Shown here piece after piece: positions 26,720 to 36,998 of a DNA stretch of 64,000 nt. The DNA is taken from assembly GCA_965218625.1 (NCBI GenBank), contig CBDCLG010000020.1:930001-994000 (forward strand), in the 5' to 3' direction. The DNA comes from Bin5 sp965218625 (GTDB lineage: Bacteria; Chloroflexota; Anaerolineae; Caldilineales; Caldilineaceae). Below the pieces are notes generated by a model. That model had not been told where the DNA came from. It made no database searches and saw nothing but the letters and a program-made list of their open reading frames with translations. Position numbers and translations under genes: made by a program. Numbering within the stretch: position 1 is the stretch's first letter; the number at the start of each line of letters is the position of its first letter.

Positions 26720-27079
26720 CTAACTTTCGCTCGGTGTTGGCAGTGGCTCATTGGTGCGCCGGTCGAAGCGGATTTTGTCTTCGCCATCATAACGGAAGCC
26801 GGCGCGGGTCGGTTCGTTGTTCGCGCCCACCAGCGCCACATTGCTGATGTGAATCGGCGCCTCCAGCTCGATGCGCCCGGTCTGCGTGCGCACCGTCGGG
26901 CTGCGGCGCTGGTGCTTCGTCACGAAATTTGCGCCTGCAACGACGACGTAGACCTTGTTGGGGTCGAGACGGCCCTTTTTGTCCCTTTTACGTATCACGC
27001 TCTGGACTTCACCCTGGTGGCCTTTATCATTGCCGGCGATCACCTCGACAAGATCGCCTTGTCTTATTTTTATACTCAT
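26720..27079 (-). CDS. rplX: 50S ribosomal protein L24
   Basis: L24, 119 residues, is an assembly initiator with an N-terminal KOW motif ('IRQGDLVEVIAGNDKGHQGEV'). AGGAG lies 9 bases before the ATG at 27079 and directly adjoins an in-frame ATG at 27088, so the inner ATG is chosen. Confidence 0.96.
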   Translation of the reverse strand: MSIKIRQGDLVEVIAGNDKGHQGEVQSVIRKRDKKGRLDPNKVYVVVAGANFVTKHQRRSPTVRTQTGRIELEAPIHISNVALVGANNEPTRAGFRYDGEDKIRFDRRTNEPLPTPSES

Positions 27080-27180
27080 CAGCTTCATCTCCTGACATCG
27101 TGGACGATGCCGTCCGCCCGCTCATTCATACGCTAACGCGTCGGCTGACACGTCTGCTGACACATCTACACGACGCCCCG

Positions 27181-27549
27181 TCACAGCACCTCGGGCGCCA
27201 GCGATACGATCTTCATATAGCCGTGGTCGCGCAACTCGCGCGCGACCGGGCCGAAGATACGGGTGCCGCGCGGATTGCGATTGTCATCGATCAGGACGGC
27301 GGCATTCTCATCGAAACGGATGTAGCTTCCGTCCTTGCGCCGCACCGGTCGCCGCGTGCGAACGATAACCGCCCGGACGATTTCGCCCTTTTTGACCGAC
27401 GCCGTGGGGCTGGAGGACTTGACCGTCGCCACAATGACGTCGCCAATTCCACCATAGCGGCGCGAGCCTCCGCCGCGAACTCGAATCGTCAACAACTCTT
27501 TTGCGCCCGTGTTGTCGGCAACCCGCAGGCGGCTCTCTTGCTGAATCAT
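27181..27549 (-). CDS. rplN: 50S ribosomal protein L14
   Basis: L14, 122 residues, opens with 'MIQQESRLRVADNTGAKELL' and contains 'ENAAVLIDDNRNPRGTRIFGPVAREL', the standard signature. It forms part of the intersubunit bridge. It follows rpsQ by 36 bases. Confidence 0.97.
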   Translation of the reverse strand: MIQQESRLRVADNTGAKELLTIRVRGGGSRRYGGIGDVIVATVKSSSPTASVKKGEIVRAVIVRTRRPVRRKDGSYIRFDENAAVLIDDNRNPRGTRIFGPVARELRDHGYMKIVSLAPEVL

Positions 27550-27585
27550 AGCTGCATACCTCTTATGGTGCCGGCGCGTCTTAAA

Positions 27586-27843
27586 TCAGACAACGAGCGC
27601 GCGGTCAAGAATCTTGGCGACGAAAAACTTTTTGTGCTTGCTGATCGGCCGACACTCGCGTATCTCGACCTTATCTCCGATGCGGCAGGCATTGTCGGCA
27701 TCGTGGACCTTGTACTTCTTGTGCGACTTCACGACCTTGCCATAGAGGGCATGGCGCGCGACCCGCTCCACTTCGACGACCACCGTCTTGTCCATCTTGT
27801 CACTGGTGACGACGCCAACCAGTTCCCGCCTTCGCTCGCGCAT
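27586..27843 (-). CDS. rpsQ: 30S ribosomal protein S17
   Basis: S17, 85 residues, is an OB-fold protein binding the 16S 5' domain. 'VTSDKMDKTVVVEVER' and 'HDADNACRIGDKVEIRECRPISKHK' are diagnostic. It starts 5 bases after rpmC. Confidence 0.97.
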   Translation of the reverse strand: MRERRRELVGVVTSDKMDKTVVVEVERVARHALYGKVVKSHKKYKVHDADNACRIGDKVEIRECRPISKHKKFFVAKILDRALVV

Positions 27844-27848
27844 TTGGT

Positions 27849-28058
27849 TTACTCCTCTTGCTCCTCGGCCATCAGCTCCCGCTCGCGCAGGATCGTCTTG
27901 ATGCGCGCGATTTCGCGACGGACCTGACCCTTGCGCGCGGTATTTGTCAACTGTCCGGTCGCTCTCTGGAAGCGCAGGTTGAACAGCTCCTGGTACCCTT
28001 CGTCCAAGCGAGTGTACAGTTCGCTTGCCGTGAGCGGGCGTAGTTCATGTGCCTTCAT
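27849..28058 (-). CDS. rpmC: 50S ribosomal protein L29
   Basis: L29, 69 residues, is a two-helix protein near the exit tunnel ('LNRLRFQRATGQL'-type helix: here 'LFNLRFQRATGQL', then 'RREIARIKTILRERE'). It lies between rplP and rpsQ. Confidence 0.96.
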   Translation of the reverse strand: MKAHELRPLTASELYTRLDEGYQELFNLRFQRATGQLTNTARKGQVRREIARIKTILRERELMAEEQEE

Positions 28059-28091
28059 CTTTACAATCCTCCAAGCCTGAACTTCCTGACC

Positions 28092-28505
28092 TCAGAAGTC
28101 CTCGCGGGCGACGAACTGGGTGCCCATCGGCAGTTTGTGCGCGGCCAGGCGGAATGCCTCGCGCGCATGTTCCTCATTCACGCCGGCGATCTCAAACATG
28201 ACGCGGCCGGGCTTTACGACGGCCACCCAGTGATCGACGTTGCCCTTGCCTGAACCCATGCGCGTCTCGGCCGCCCGCATCGTAACCGGCTTGTCCGGGA
28301 AGATACGAATCCACAGCTTGCCGCCGCGGCGCACATAGCGCACAATCGCGCGGCGCGCCGATTCGATCTGGCGGCTCGAGACCCAGGCGGGCTCGGTTGC
28401 CTGCAATCCGAAAGTACCAAAATCGATCCGATTGCCGCGACTGGCGGTGCCGCGCATCCGGCCGCGGTGCATCTTGCGGAACTTTACCCGTTTTGGCATC
28501 AGCAT
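28092..28505 (-). CDS. rplP: 50S ribosomal protein L16
   Basis: L16, 137 residues from the ATG at 28505, organises the A-site region. 'MPKRVKFRKMHRGRMRG' starts it and 'GRVMFEIAGVNEEHAREAFRLA' lies near the end. GGAGAG 6 bases upstream supports this start. Confidence 0.96.
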   Translation of the reverse strand: MLMPKRVKFRKMHRGRMRGTASRGNRIDFGTFGLQATEPAWVSSRQIESARRAIVRYVRRGGKLWIRIFPDKPVTMRAAETRMGSGKGNVDHWVAVVKPGRVMFEIAGVNEEHAREAFRLAAHKLPMGTQFVAREDF

Positions 28506-28560
28506 AGTCTGCTCTCCATCCCCCGTCTTGAATCCAGCCGGCGTCCCCAAACAGGGGCCT

Positions 28561-29235
28561 CTACTCGTTCAGCGCCATCTGAGCATAGCGGGCGTGGTAC
28601 TCTTCACCGGGCAGCACTTCGCCATGATAGACCCAAGTCTTGACACCGATGATGCCGTATGTGGTACTGGCCTCGGCGGTGCCGTAATCGATTTCGGCCC
28701 GCAGTGTATGGCGCGGCACCTGCCCGTCGCGGATGGTGTCGACGCGACCCATTTCACTGCCGCCCAAGCGGCCGGCAACCTGAATCATGACACCTTCGGC
28801 GCCTGTGCGCATGGCCCGGCCGGCCGCCTGTTTCATGGCCCGCTTCCAACTGATGCGGCGCTCCAGCTGCTCGGCCACGTTCTCGGCCACAAGCTGCGCG
28901 TCCGTCTCCGGCTTGTCGATTTCGCGCACGTCGATCTTGACCTTCTTGTTCGTCAGCTCCTGCAGGTTCACCCGCAGCACGTTGACGTTGGCGCCCTTGC
29001 GCCCAATGATGATGCCCGGCTTGGCCGTGTTGATGATAATGTGGACCTGGTTGGGCTGGCGCTCGATCTCGATGAAACTGATGCCTGCCCGCGGGGCATC
29101 CCGGTGAATCATAGCGCGGATATCCCGATCCTCGCCCAGCTGATTCACGTAGTCATACCCCGTAGCAAACCATCGGCTCTTGTGCTCCTTGATGATGCCC
29201 AGGCGAAAGCCGATCGGATGTACTTTGCGTCCCAT
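28561..29235 (-). CDS. rpsC: 30S ribosomal protein S3
   Basis: S3 lines the mRNA entry channel. From the ATG at 29235 it has 224 residues, opening 'MGRKVHPIGFRLGI'. The type II KH domain has the GRKG loop (78-81). The upstream in-frame extension to 29430 overlaps rplV in another frame and is not coding. Confidence 0.96.
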   Translation of the reverse strand: MGRKVHPIGFRLGIIKEHKSRWFATGYDYVNQLGEDRDIRAMIHRDAPRAGISFIEIERQPNQVHIIINTAKPGIIIGRKGANVNVLRVNLQELTNKKVKIDVREIDKPETDAQLVAENVAEQLERRISWKRAMKQAAGRAMRTGAEGVMIQVAGRLGGSEMGRVDTIRDGQVPRHTLRAEIDYGTAEASTTYGIIGVKTWVYHGEVLPGEEYHARYAQMALNE

Positions 29236-29257
29236 GGGACCCCCTTTGTCTGGTCTG

Positions 29258-29602
29258 CTACTCGTCGTCCGAAAGCTCGTCGAGCACAACGGTGATGTGC
29301 GAAGATCGTCGAATCCACGGTTTGAAGCGGCCGCGCGCGCCAAAACGGCGCCAGCGCCGGTTGGGCGCCTGGTCGGCGTAGATCCTGCTGATGAAGAGCT
29401 CATCGGCCTCAAGGCCAAAATTCTCGACACCGTTGGCGATGGCGCTCTTGAGCGTCTTCGCCACGATGCGAGCGGCCTGCTGCGGCATGAACTGCAACAG
29501 CGTCAGTGCCTCTTCGGCCGGACGCCCGCGCACCTCGTTCAGCACCAGGCGAGCCTTCTGCGGGCTGATCCCCGTATATTTGGTAACTGCTCGAACTTCC
29601 AT
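29258..29602 (-). CDS. rplV: 50S ribosomal protein L22
   Basis: L22, 114 residues, extends a hairpin into the exit tunnel ('RRFGARGRFKPWIRRSSHITVVL'-type block is present as 'GARGRFKPWIRRSSHITV'). 'YTGISPQKARLVLNEVRG' marks the N-terminus. It lies between rpsS and rpsC. Confidence 0.97.
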   Translation of the reverse strand: MEVRAVTKYTGISPQKARLVLNEVRGRPAEEALTLLQFMPQQAARIVAKTLKSAIANGVENFGLEADELFISRIYADQAPNRRWRRFGARGRFKPWIRRSSHITVVLDELSDDE

Positions 29603-29665
29603 CGTACGCGCTCCCCTATCTCCAGGACGGAGGAAGAAATCAAAGACCGGTAAGTGGCGGCAATC

Positions 29666-29947
29666 CTACTGTCTGCGCGTGCTGCGCTCCGACCTGACGT
29701 GGCCGCGGAAGAAACGCGTCGGCGCGAATTCACCCAGTTTGTGGCCGACCATGTTTTCGGTGATGTAGATCGGCACATGGCGGCGGCCGTCGTGAATCGC
29801 CAGCGTATGGCCGACAAACTGAGGAAATATCGTCGATGCACGGGACCAGGTCTTGAGCACGCGGCGTTCGCCGGCCCGGTTCATGTCTTCGATTTTCTTC
29901 AGCAGGCGCGGCTCGACATACGGTCCTTTCTTCAAGCTACGTCCCAT
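29666..29947 (-). CDS. rpsS: 30S ribosomal protein S19
   Basis: S19, 93 residues from the ATG at 29947, begins 'MGRSLKKGPYVEPRLLKKI' and has 'VGHKLGEFAPTRFFRGH' at the C-terminus. It works with S13 in the 30S head. A longer reading starting at 29995 runs into intergenic sequence. Confidence 0.96.
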   Translation of the reverse strand: MGRSLKKGPYVEPRLLKKIEDMNRAGERRVLKTWSRASTIFPQFVGHTLAIHDGRRHVPIYITENMVGHKLGEFAPTRFFRGHVRSERSTRRQ

Positions 29948-30011
29948 CGAATCTCCTCCAGTGCTACGCTCGGCCCAAACCAAATCGGGGCGCAAAGCGT
30001 GCGGATCTCAG

Positions 30012-30848
30012 TTAGTTGCGGCGTTTGCTGCTGCGCCGGATGATATACTTGCCGGTGCGCTTGTTGCGGCGGGTACGCTTGCCAAGAGCGGGCTGCCCCC
30101 ACGGTGTCTTGGGGCCGGGCATGCCGATGGGCGAACGTCCCTCGCCGCCGCCGTGCGGGTGGGAGGCCGGGTCCATGGCAACGCCGCGAACCGACGGCCG
30201 AATGCCCATCCAGCGGCGGCGGCCGGCCTTACCGAGCGAAATGTTGCTGTGATCGGGATTGGACACCTGGCCGATCGTGGCGAGACAGTCCATGTCGATG
30301 AATCGGACTTCGCTGCTGGGGAGGCGCACCTGCGCGCGGGGGCCCTCCTTGGCGACGAGCTGCGCGGAGACGCCGGCGCTGCGCACCAGCTGCGCGCCCC
30401 GGCCCGGGTACAGCTCGATATTGTGAATCTGCGTGCCAAGCGGGATGTTGCGGATTGGCAGAGCGTTGCCGGGTCGGATGTCGGCGCCGGAGCCGGATTC
30501 CAGCGTATCGCCGATCTGGACGCCCAGCGGCGCGATGATATAGCGCTTTTCGCCATCTTCGTATTCGAGCAGGGCGATGCGTGCGCTGCGGTTGGGGTCG
30601 TACTCGATCGAAGCAACGCGCGCGGGCGCGCCCCACCTTTCGCGCTTGAAATCGATGATGCGGTAGCGCCGTTTGTGGCCGCCGCCGCGGTGGCGAACAG
30701 TGATGCGACCCTGGTTGTTGCGCCCTCCCTTCCTGGGCAACGCCATGGTCAGCGTGCGCTCCGGCTGGGTGCGGGTGATCGTCTCAAAGGTCGTCACGCT
30801 CATGTCGCGGCGCCCCGGAGACGTGGGGCGGTATATTTTGACAGGCAT
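30012..30848 (-). CDS. rplB: 50S ribosomal protein L2
   Basis: L2, 278 residues, is one of the most conserved 23S-binding proteins and is needed for subunit joining. 'MAVKIYRPTSPGRR'-like start (here MPVKIYRPTSPGRR), the histidine-containing 'VAMDPASHPHGGGEGRSPIG' loop and the basic tail are all intact. Confidence 0.98.
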   Translation of the reverse strand: MPVKIYRPTSPGRRDMSVTTFETITRTQPERTLTMALPRKGGRNNQGRITVRHRGGGHKRRYRIIDFKRERWGAPARVASIEYDPNRSARIALLEYEDGEKRYIIAPLGVQIGDTLESGSGADIRPGNALPIRNIPLGTQIHNIELYPGRGAQLVRSAGVSAQLVAKEGPRAQVRLPSSEVRFIDMDCLATIGQVSNPDHSNISLGKAGRRRWMGIRPSVRGVAMDPASHPHGGGEGRSPIGMPGPKTPWGQPALGKRTRRNKRTGKYIIRRSSKRRN

Positions 30849-30918
30849 AAGAATCTATCTCCGTTCGAAGAGAGGAGGCGGAAAAGTGAAGAGTGCGCCC
30901 GCCGCCCGCTCCTGACTG

Positions 30919-31209
30919 TTACACACCCTCGAAGAACTGGATGCTGTCGCCTTCGGCCAAAGTGACCACGGCCTTCTTCCACGGCGACTTGCGCACCACC
31001 TTGCGCCGCCCGCGCATACCGGTCTTGGCCGGCATCATCATCACGCGCACGCCGACAACGCTCACCTTGAATGCGGTCTCGACCGCATCCCGAATCTGGT
31101 GTTTGTTGGCGCGGGTGTCGACCTCAAATGTGTACTGATTGCCGAAATCGGCGGCGTCATAGGACTTTTCGGTGATGACCGGGCGCTTAATGACCTCGTA
31201 AACGTGCAT
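30919..31209 (-). CDS. rplW: 50S ribosomal protein L23
   Basis: L23, 96 residues, borders the tunnel exit and docks trigger factor and SRP. 'VIKRPVITEKSYDAAD' and 'FEVDTRANKHQIRDAVETAFKV' are typical. It lies between rplD and rplB. Confidence 0.97.
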   Translation of the reverse strand: MHVYEVIKRPVITEKSYDAADFGNQYTFEVDTRANKHQIRDAVETAFKVSVVGVRVMMMPAKTGMRGRRKVVRKSPWKKAVVTLAEGDSIQFFEGV

Positions 31210-31232
31210 CAGGCTCTCCTCGTATTCCGGCG

Positions 31233-31865
31233 CTAACTCGACGCGCCGAGCCAGCTGTGGATGAATTCGACCGAGGCCTGCGGCAGAAGAAGCATGTCGT
31301 GGCCGAGCAGATCCTGGATGTTGAGATTGCTGCTCAGCGTTGTTTTGGCCTGTGGCAGGTTGCTGACTGACTTCTCAACCGCCATGTCCCGCTGCGGCAG
31401 GATGACGAGCACACTGCCGTCGTCCAGGCCGAGGTCGGACAGCGTTTGGACAAAGGCCTTCGTTTTCGGTGCGTCCATCGTCAACTGTTCGAGCACGACG
31501 ATCTGGTCCGACCCTGCCTTGACGCTCAACGCGCTGCGCAGGGCCGCGCGGCGCATCTTCTTCGGCATTTTCTGCGTGTACTTGCGCGGGGTGGGGCCGA
31601 AGGCGCGTCCGCCGCCGACCCAGATTGGCGAGCGGATCGAGCCGTGCCGGGCGCGGCCGGTGCCCTTCTGCCGCCAGGGCTTGCGACCGCCGCCGCGCAC
31701 CTCGCTGCGCGACTTGGTCTTATGCGTTCCCGCGCGGGCGTTTGCCAACTGCCTCACCAGTGCCTGGTGCATCAGCCCGCGATTGATCGGAGCGGCAAAT
31801 ACCGTATCCTCCAGCTCTATCTGGCCGGTCTCTTCACCGGCCATATTTCTGATTGGCAGTTCCAC
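31233..31865 (-). CDS. rplD: 50S ribosomal protein L4
   Basis: L4, 210 residues, has the tunnel loop 'KPWRQKGTGRARHGSIRSPIWVGGG' region (given here only by its ends K65-G89 approximately). I start at the GTG at 31865 because GGAGG lies 7 bases upstream; the frame extends further upstream without a site. It follows rplC. L4-mediated autoregulation as in E. coli cannot be judged here. Confidence 0.94.
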   Translation of the reverse strand: MELPIRNMAGEETGQIELEDTVFAAPINRGLMHQALVRQLANARAGTHKTKSRSEVRGGGRKPWRQKGTGRARHGSIRSPIWVGGGRAFGPTPRKYTQKMPKKMRRAALRSALSVKAGSDQIVVLEQLTMDAPKTKAFVQTLSDLGLDDGSVLVILPQRDMAVEKSVSNLPQAKTTLSSNLNIQDLLGHDMLLLPQASVEFIHSWLGASS

Positions 31866-31946
31866 CGTTTCGCCTCCGTATCGGTGGCCGGACGATTGCG
31901 GACCGCCGCTGTCCGAGCCGGCGCGCATCAGCCACCGATCGTTAAT

Positions 31947-32576
31947 TTATCCCTTGGCCGCCGTCCGAACGAACACGAGCCCCTGCCGCGGGCCGGGCAC
32001 TGCGCCCTGGACGGCGATCAGGTTGCGTTCCGCGTCTACCAAAGCGACCTTCAGATTCTGCACCGTTACACGCTTGTTGCCCATCTGGCCGGGGCCCTTG
32101 CTTCCGGGAAATGTATGCCCAGGCGTCGAGCCGGCGCCGCGTGCGCCGGGCGCCCGGTGGCGGTCAGACTGGCCATGGGTTTTTGGCCCGCCGGCGAAGC
32201 CGTGCCGCTTCACACCGCCGGCAAAGCCCTTCCCCTTGGAGGTGCCGGTTACGTCGACAAGCTCGCCCTCGGCGAACAGATCGGCCTTGATGACGTCACC
32301 CGGCGCATGTTCGGCGTTGCGCTCCAGCCGCACCTCGCGCAGTGCGCGCAGCGTCGGCGTGTTGGACTTTTTGAGGTGACCGAGCTGGCCCTTGGTCAAC
32401 TTACGCTCGGGGGCCTCGTCGAACCCAATCTGAATTGCGTTGTAGCCGTCGGTATCTTCGGCCTTGACCTGCGTGACATAGCAGGGGCCGGCTTCGATGA
32501 CCGTGACGGGCACGACCGCGCCGCTGTCATCAAAGAGTTGGGTCATGCCGACTTTGCGGCCTAGTATCCCTTTCAC
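31947..32576 (-). CDS. rplC: 50S ribosomal protein L3
   Basis: L3, 209 residues, reaches the peptidyl-transferase centre. It begins 'MKGILGRKVGMTQLFDDSG' and has 'GKGFAGGVKRHGFAGGPKTH' in the extension loop. A 104-base gap separates it from rpsJ and contains a 16-bp GC palindrome (32602-32617). Confidence 0.97.
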   Translation of the reverse strand: MKGILGRKVGMTQLFDDSGAVVPVTVIEAGPCYVTQVKAEDTDGYNAIQIGFDEAPERKLTKGQLGHLKKSNTPTLRALREVRLERNAEHAPGDVIKADLFAEGELVDVTGTSKGKGFAGGVKRHGFAGGPKTHGQSDRHRAPGARGAGSTPGHTFPGSKGPGQMGNKRVTVQNLKVALVDAERNLIAVQGAVPGPRQGLVFVRTAAKG

Positions 32577-32680
32577 TTGCGCCTCCGGTCAGTGGTTCGC
32601 GGCATGCCGCGGCATGCAGGCAGGTCGCCCGCGCTCCCAAGTGGGCACTCTCCGCGAGCCACAGTTCAAACGCCGCTTCG

Positions 32681-32989
32681 CTACAGCTTGATTTCGATAT
32701 CGACACCGGCGGGCAGATTCAGACGGGTGAGATTCTCAATCGTCTTGTTGCCCGGGTCGACCACATCGATCAGACGCTTGTGCGTGCGAATTTCAAACTG
32801 CTCGCGGCTGTCTTTGTCGATAAACGGCGACCGTATCACGGTAAACTTTTCGATTCGCGTTGGCAGAGGCACAGGTCCGACCACCTGGGCGCCCGTCTGC
32901 TCGGCGGCGCCGACGATCTGCTTGGCCGACGCGTCGAGTACGCGGTGATCGTATGCCTTGAGCTTGATACGAATCTTTTGCTTTGCCAT
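32681..32989 (-). CDS. rpsJ: 30S ribosomal protein S10 (NusE)
   Basis: S10, 102 residues, is both a 30S head protein and the NusE antitermination factor. 'KIRIKLKAYDHRVLDASAKQIV' and 'TRIEKFTVIRSPFIDKDSREQFE' are conserved. It opens the S10 block 85 bases after tuf. Confidence 0.97.
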   Translation of the reverse strand: MAKQKIRIKLKAYDHRVLDASAKQIVGAAEQTGAQVVGPVPLPTRIEKFTVIRSPFIDKDSREQFEIRTHKRLIDVVDPGNKTIENLTRLNLPAGVDIEIKL

Positions 32990-33074
32990 GTAGTCTTCCC
33001 TTTTGGCGCGGTGCGCAGACAGGTTTCAGACAGTAAGAGTGGCGAGCTTATTGCTCGCCACGAACCGGTTTCCT

Positions 33075-34274
<1,200 letters not shown>

Positions 34275-34377
34275 TGGTTGCTGCCTCCTGCTTATATTGA
34301 ATGGTCAGATGCGCACAGTTCGTACAGGGCGCACATTCCAAAGCGTATTCCCGATAAACTTTAATCACTGCTGCAAA

Positions 34378-34402
34378 CCGCCCACCAGCATTCGGTGGGC
34401 GG
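34378..34402 (-). promoter_or_regulatory. Hairpin between tRNA-Thr(GGT) and tuf
   Basis: On the minus strand CCGCCCACC pairs with GGTGGGCGG (9 bp, 7-nt loop), followed by TTTGC. The T-run is too short for full termination. It could be a partial attenuator or a processing barrier separating tRNA maturation from the tuf message. Confidence 0.5.
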
Positions 34403-34494
34403 CATCGATCCCGCGGCCTGAATGGTTTGTCAATGCGGGCGCCAGGTCCAACTTACTGGCGCGCTCTTCGCCGGCGAGCCGGCGGCCAACTCTT

Positions 34495-34570
<76 letters not shown>

Positions 34571-34607
34571 AGATTTCTGTGCCGCTCGCTACGCGCTACA
34601 TATTTTA

Positions 34608-34691
<84 letters not shown>

Positions 34692-34789
34692 ATCCTATCG
34701 TTTCTTCTATTAAAGTGCTCCGCCCGTAATGCTGCCGACAGTCGCAAATGCTACCCAGATCGGCTGCAGTCAAAACGCACACATCAAAA

Positions 34790-34862
34790 AGCCGACGATC
34801 GGACTCGAACCGATAACCGGCTGTTTACAAAACAGCTGCTCTGCCGATTGAGCTACGTCGGC
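34790..34862 (-). tRNA. tRNA-Thr(TGT)
   Basis: The acceptor is GCCGACG/CGTCGGC, the anticodon loop TTTGTAA reads TGT, and the T-loop is GGTTCGAGTCC. CCA is not encoded. It is the first gene of the tRNA-tuf-ribosomal transcript, about 18 bases after the predicted start site. Confidence 0.95.
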
Positions 34863-34886
34863 GCGTGCTCAGGCGACACCTGAGTG

Positions 34887-34914
34887 ATTATAGCACAGTT
34901 GAAACGTCGGTCAA
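34887..34914 (-). promoter_or_regulatory. Strong promoter of the tRNA-tuf-ribosomal protein operon
   Basis: On the minus strand TTGACC (34914-34909) and a perfect TATAAT (34892-34887) are 16 bases apart, with an extended -10 TG one base before the TATAAT. An inverted repeat CTCAGG-N5-CCTGAG (34868-34884) covers the start site and 5' leader. The divergent uvrC gene starts about 150 bases away. Confidence 0.85.
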
Positions 34915-35033
34915 ATTCTGATCCTTCTATTTTCCTATTGGTTTATGACGCTCAGTTCCGCCGTTTGGTTCGCGCCGGGCAGCAACGATTTCGGCGGGCC
35001 GCTACCCTGCGACGCCAACGCACCGGAAGTCGA

Positions 35034-35062
35034 TTGAGCCGCCAAAAGAGACGTGATACAAT
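35034..35062 (+). promoter_or_regulatory. Promoter of uvrC, leaderless arrangement
   Basis: TTGAGC (35034-35039) and TACAAT (35057-35062) have a 17-base spacer. Transcription should start at 35069-35070, which is the uvrC ATG itself. No ribosome binding site precedes that ATG, in agreement with a leaderless message. Confidence 0.65.
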
Positions 35063-35069
35063 CGAAATT

Positions 35070-36998
35070 ATGAACGGACGACTCCCGCAACAACTGAAAC
35101 GCAAGCTGGCAGAGCTGCCCAGCAAAGCCGGCTGCTATCTGATGTGGGGCGAGGACGACAAAGTGCTGTACGTGGGCAAGGCGTTGGTGCTGCGCCACCG
35201 CGTGCGCAGCTATTTCCAGTCCTCGGCCAAGCACGGCCAGCGGATCGACGAGATGGTCTCCAGGGTGCGGAATGTGACCTGGTGGGTCACGCGGACGGAG
35301 ATGGAGGCGCTGATCCTTGAGAACGACCTGATCAAGCGGTACCAGCCCCATTACAATGTCATGCTCAAGGATGACAAGGGCTATCCGTACATCAAGGTCA
35401 ATTGGCAGAATGCGTTTCCCAAGGTGGAACGCGTGCGGCAGATCCTGGATGACGGCGCGCGCTACTTCGGCCCCTTTACCAGCAGCTGGGCGGTGAGCCG
35501 CACACTGGAGTCGATGCGCAAGGTCGTTCCCTACCTCGACTGCGACCGCGCGATCGACGGCAATGACGAGAGCCCCTGCCTCTACTATCACCTGAAACTG
35601 TGCGGCGGGCCCTGCATCGGCGTGCAGAGCCAGTCCGAATACCGCGAAGGCATCACACAGCTGATCGACTTCCTCGAGGGCGATACCGATGTCGTGCTCG
35701 GCCAGCTGGAAAACAGGATGCGCAAGGCGGCCGAGCGGTTCAACTTCGAGCTGGCCGCGGTCTACCGCGATCGGATCAGGTCGGCCCAGCGCATCGTCCA
35801 CCAGCAGAAGGTGGTGGGTGTGCAGCACGATGACGAAGATGTCGTCGCCATCGCGCAGGACGCCAAATCGGGCGACACCGTCGTGCAGATCCTGCTGGTG
35901 CGCCGCGGCAGGCTGATCGGCCGGGAGAACTTCGCGCTGCAGGGCGTTGAACTGTCGGAGACCACGGCCGAGAACCTGGGCGATCTGATCGGCATCTTCA
36001 TTCAGCGTTTTTACACGGACGCGGCCGGCGCGGCGCCTTCAAGCCGGGGCGCGTTGAGCAAAGTCCCGCCGCGTCTGCTGGTCCAATATATGCCGCGCAC
36101 GCACAAGCTGCTGGCCGGCTGGCTGAGCAAAGTGCGCGGCACAAAGGTCGAGATCCGGATGCCGCAGCGGGGCCGGAAGCGGAAGCTGATGGAGTTCGCC
36201 AAGAGCAACGCCGAGGAGTATCTGCGGGTACAGAAGTCGCAATGGGCGGAGGACTCCAACCGCCAGACCGAGGCGCTGGCGGAGCTGCAGGAGGCGCTGG
36301 CGCTGGAGACGCCGCCGGCGCGGGTTGAGTGCTACGATGTCAGTACTCTGCAGGGCACGAATACGGTCGGCTCGATGGTCGTTTTTGGACGGGGCGTGCC
36401 GCTCAAATCGGCATACAAGCGCTTCAAGATACGCGGCAGAGGCAGCCAGGGCGAGCCGGACGACTACGCCAGCATGCGCGAGGTCCTGCGGCGCCGTTTT
36501 CGCCGCGCGGTGGAGGAGACGCCGGCGCGGCCCGGACGCCGCGCATCGAGCAGCGACCACTGGAAAGTGCTGCCGGACCTGGTGATCGTAGACGGCGGCA
36601 AGGGCCAGCTCGGCGTTGCGCTGGAGTTGTTAGAGGAGTTTGGCCTGCGCGACCGGGTGCCGGTGGCCGGTTTGGCGAAGCGGGAGGAGGAGATCTTTCT
36701 GCCTGAACGCCGCAACCCGGTCCATTTGCGGCGCGGCAGCCAGGCCTTCTACCTGGTGCAACGCATCCGCGACGAGGCGCACCGCTTCGCGGTCAGCTAT
36801 CATCGCAACCTGCGGCGCAAAGGACAGACGACGACGCTGCTGGACGGCCTGCCCGGCATCGGCCCCAAACGGCGCAGAGCTCTGCTGCAATACTTCAGCG
36901 GCGACGTCGACAAGATCCGGCAGGCGACGCTGGATGAGCTGCGGGTCGTGCCGGGCATGAACCGGAAAGCGGCCGAAGCGGTCAAGGAGCACCTGTAG
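35070..36998 (+). CDS. uvrC: Excinuclease ABC subunit C
   Basis: UvrC makes both incisions of nucleotide-excision repair on a UvrB-DNA complex. The 642-residue protein has the N-terminal GIY-YIG nuclease ('GCYLMWGEDDKVLYVGKAL', about 21-39; the first motif reads YLM), the UVR motif that binds UvrB (about 205-240, 'KAAERFNFELAAVYRDRI'), the RNase H-like second nuclease ('ECYDVSTLQGTNTVGSMVVF' and 'VIVDGGKGQL') and C-terminal helix-hairpin-helix repeats ('GLPGIGPKRRRALLQYF'). I chose the ATG at 35070; the reading frame upstream is uncharacteristic. The next gene begins directly after the stop. Confidence 0.95.
   Translation: MNGRLPQQLKRKLAELPSKAGCYLMWGEDDKVLYVGKALVLRHRVRSYFQSSAKHGQRIDEMVSRVRNVTWWVTRTEMEALILENDLIKRYQPHYNVMLKDDKGYPYIKVNWQNAFPKVERVRQILDDGARYFGPFTSSWAVSRTLESMRKVVPYLDCDRAIDGNDESPCLYYHLKLCGGPCIGVQSQSEYREGITQLIDFLEGDTDVVLGQLENRMRKAAERFNFELAAVYRDRIRSAQRIVHQQKVVGVQHDDEDVVAIAQDAKSGDTVVQILLVRRGRLIGRENFALQGVELSETTAENLGDLIGIFIQRFYTDAAGAAPSSRGALSKVPPRLLVQYMPRTHKLLAGWLSKVRGTKVEIRMPQRGRKRKLMEFAKSNAEEYLRVQKSQWAEDSNRQTEALAELQEALALETPPARVECYDVSTLQGTNTVGSMVVFGRGVPLKSAYKRFKIRGRGSQGEPDDYASMREVLRRRFRRAVEETPARPGRRASSSDHWKVLPDLVIVDGGKGQLGVALELLEEFGLRDRVPVAGLAKREEEIFLPERRNPVHLRRGSQAFYLVQRIRDEAHRFAVSYHRNLRRKGQTTTLLDGLPGIGPKRRRALLQYFSGDVDKIRQATLDELRVVPGMNRKAAEAVKEHL

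Noticed and set aside
34868..34884. Short inverted repeat at the tRNA operon start, considered as a terminator for uvrC antisense
   Set aside because: It has no T-run and overlaps the transcription start; a role in the leader is more likely.
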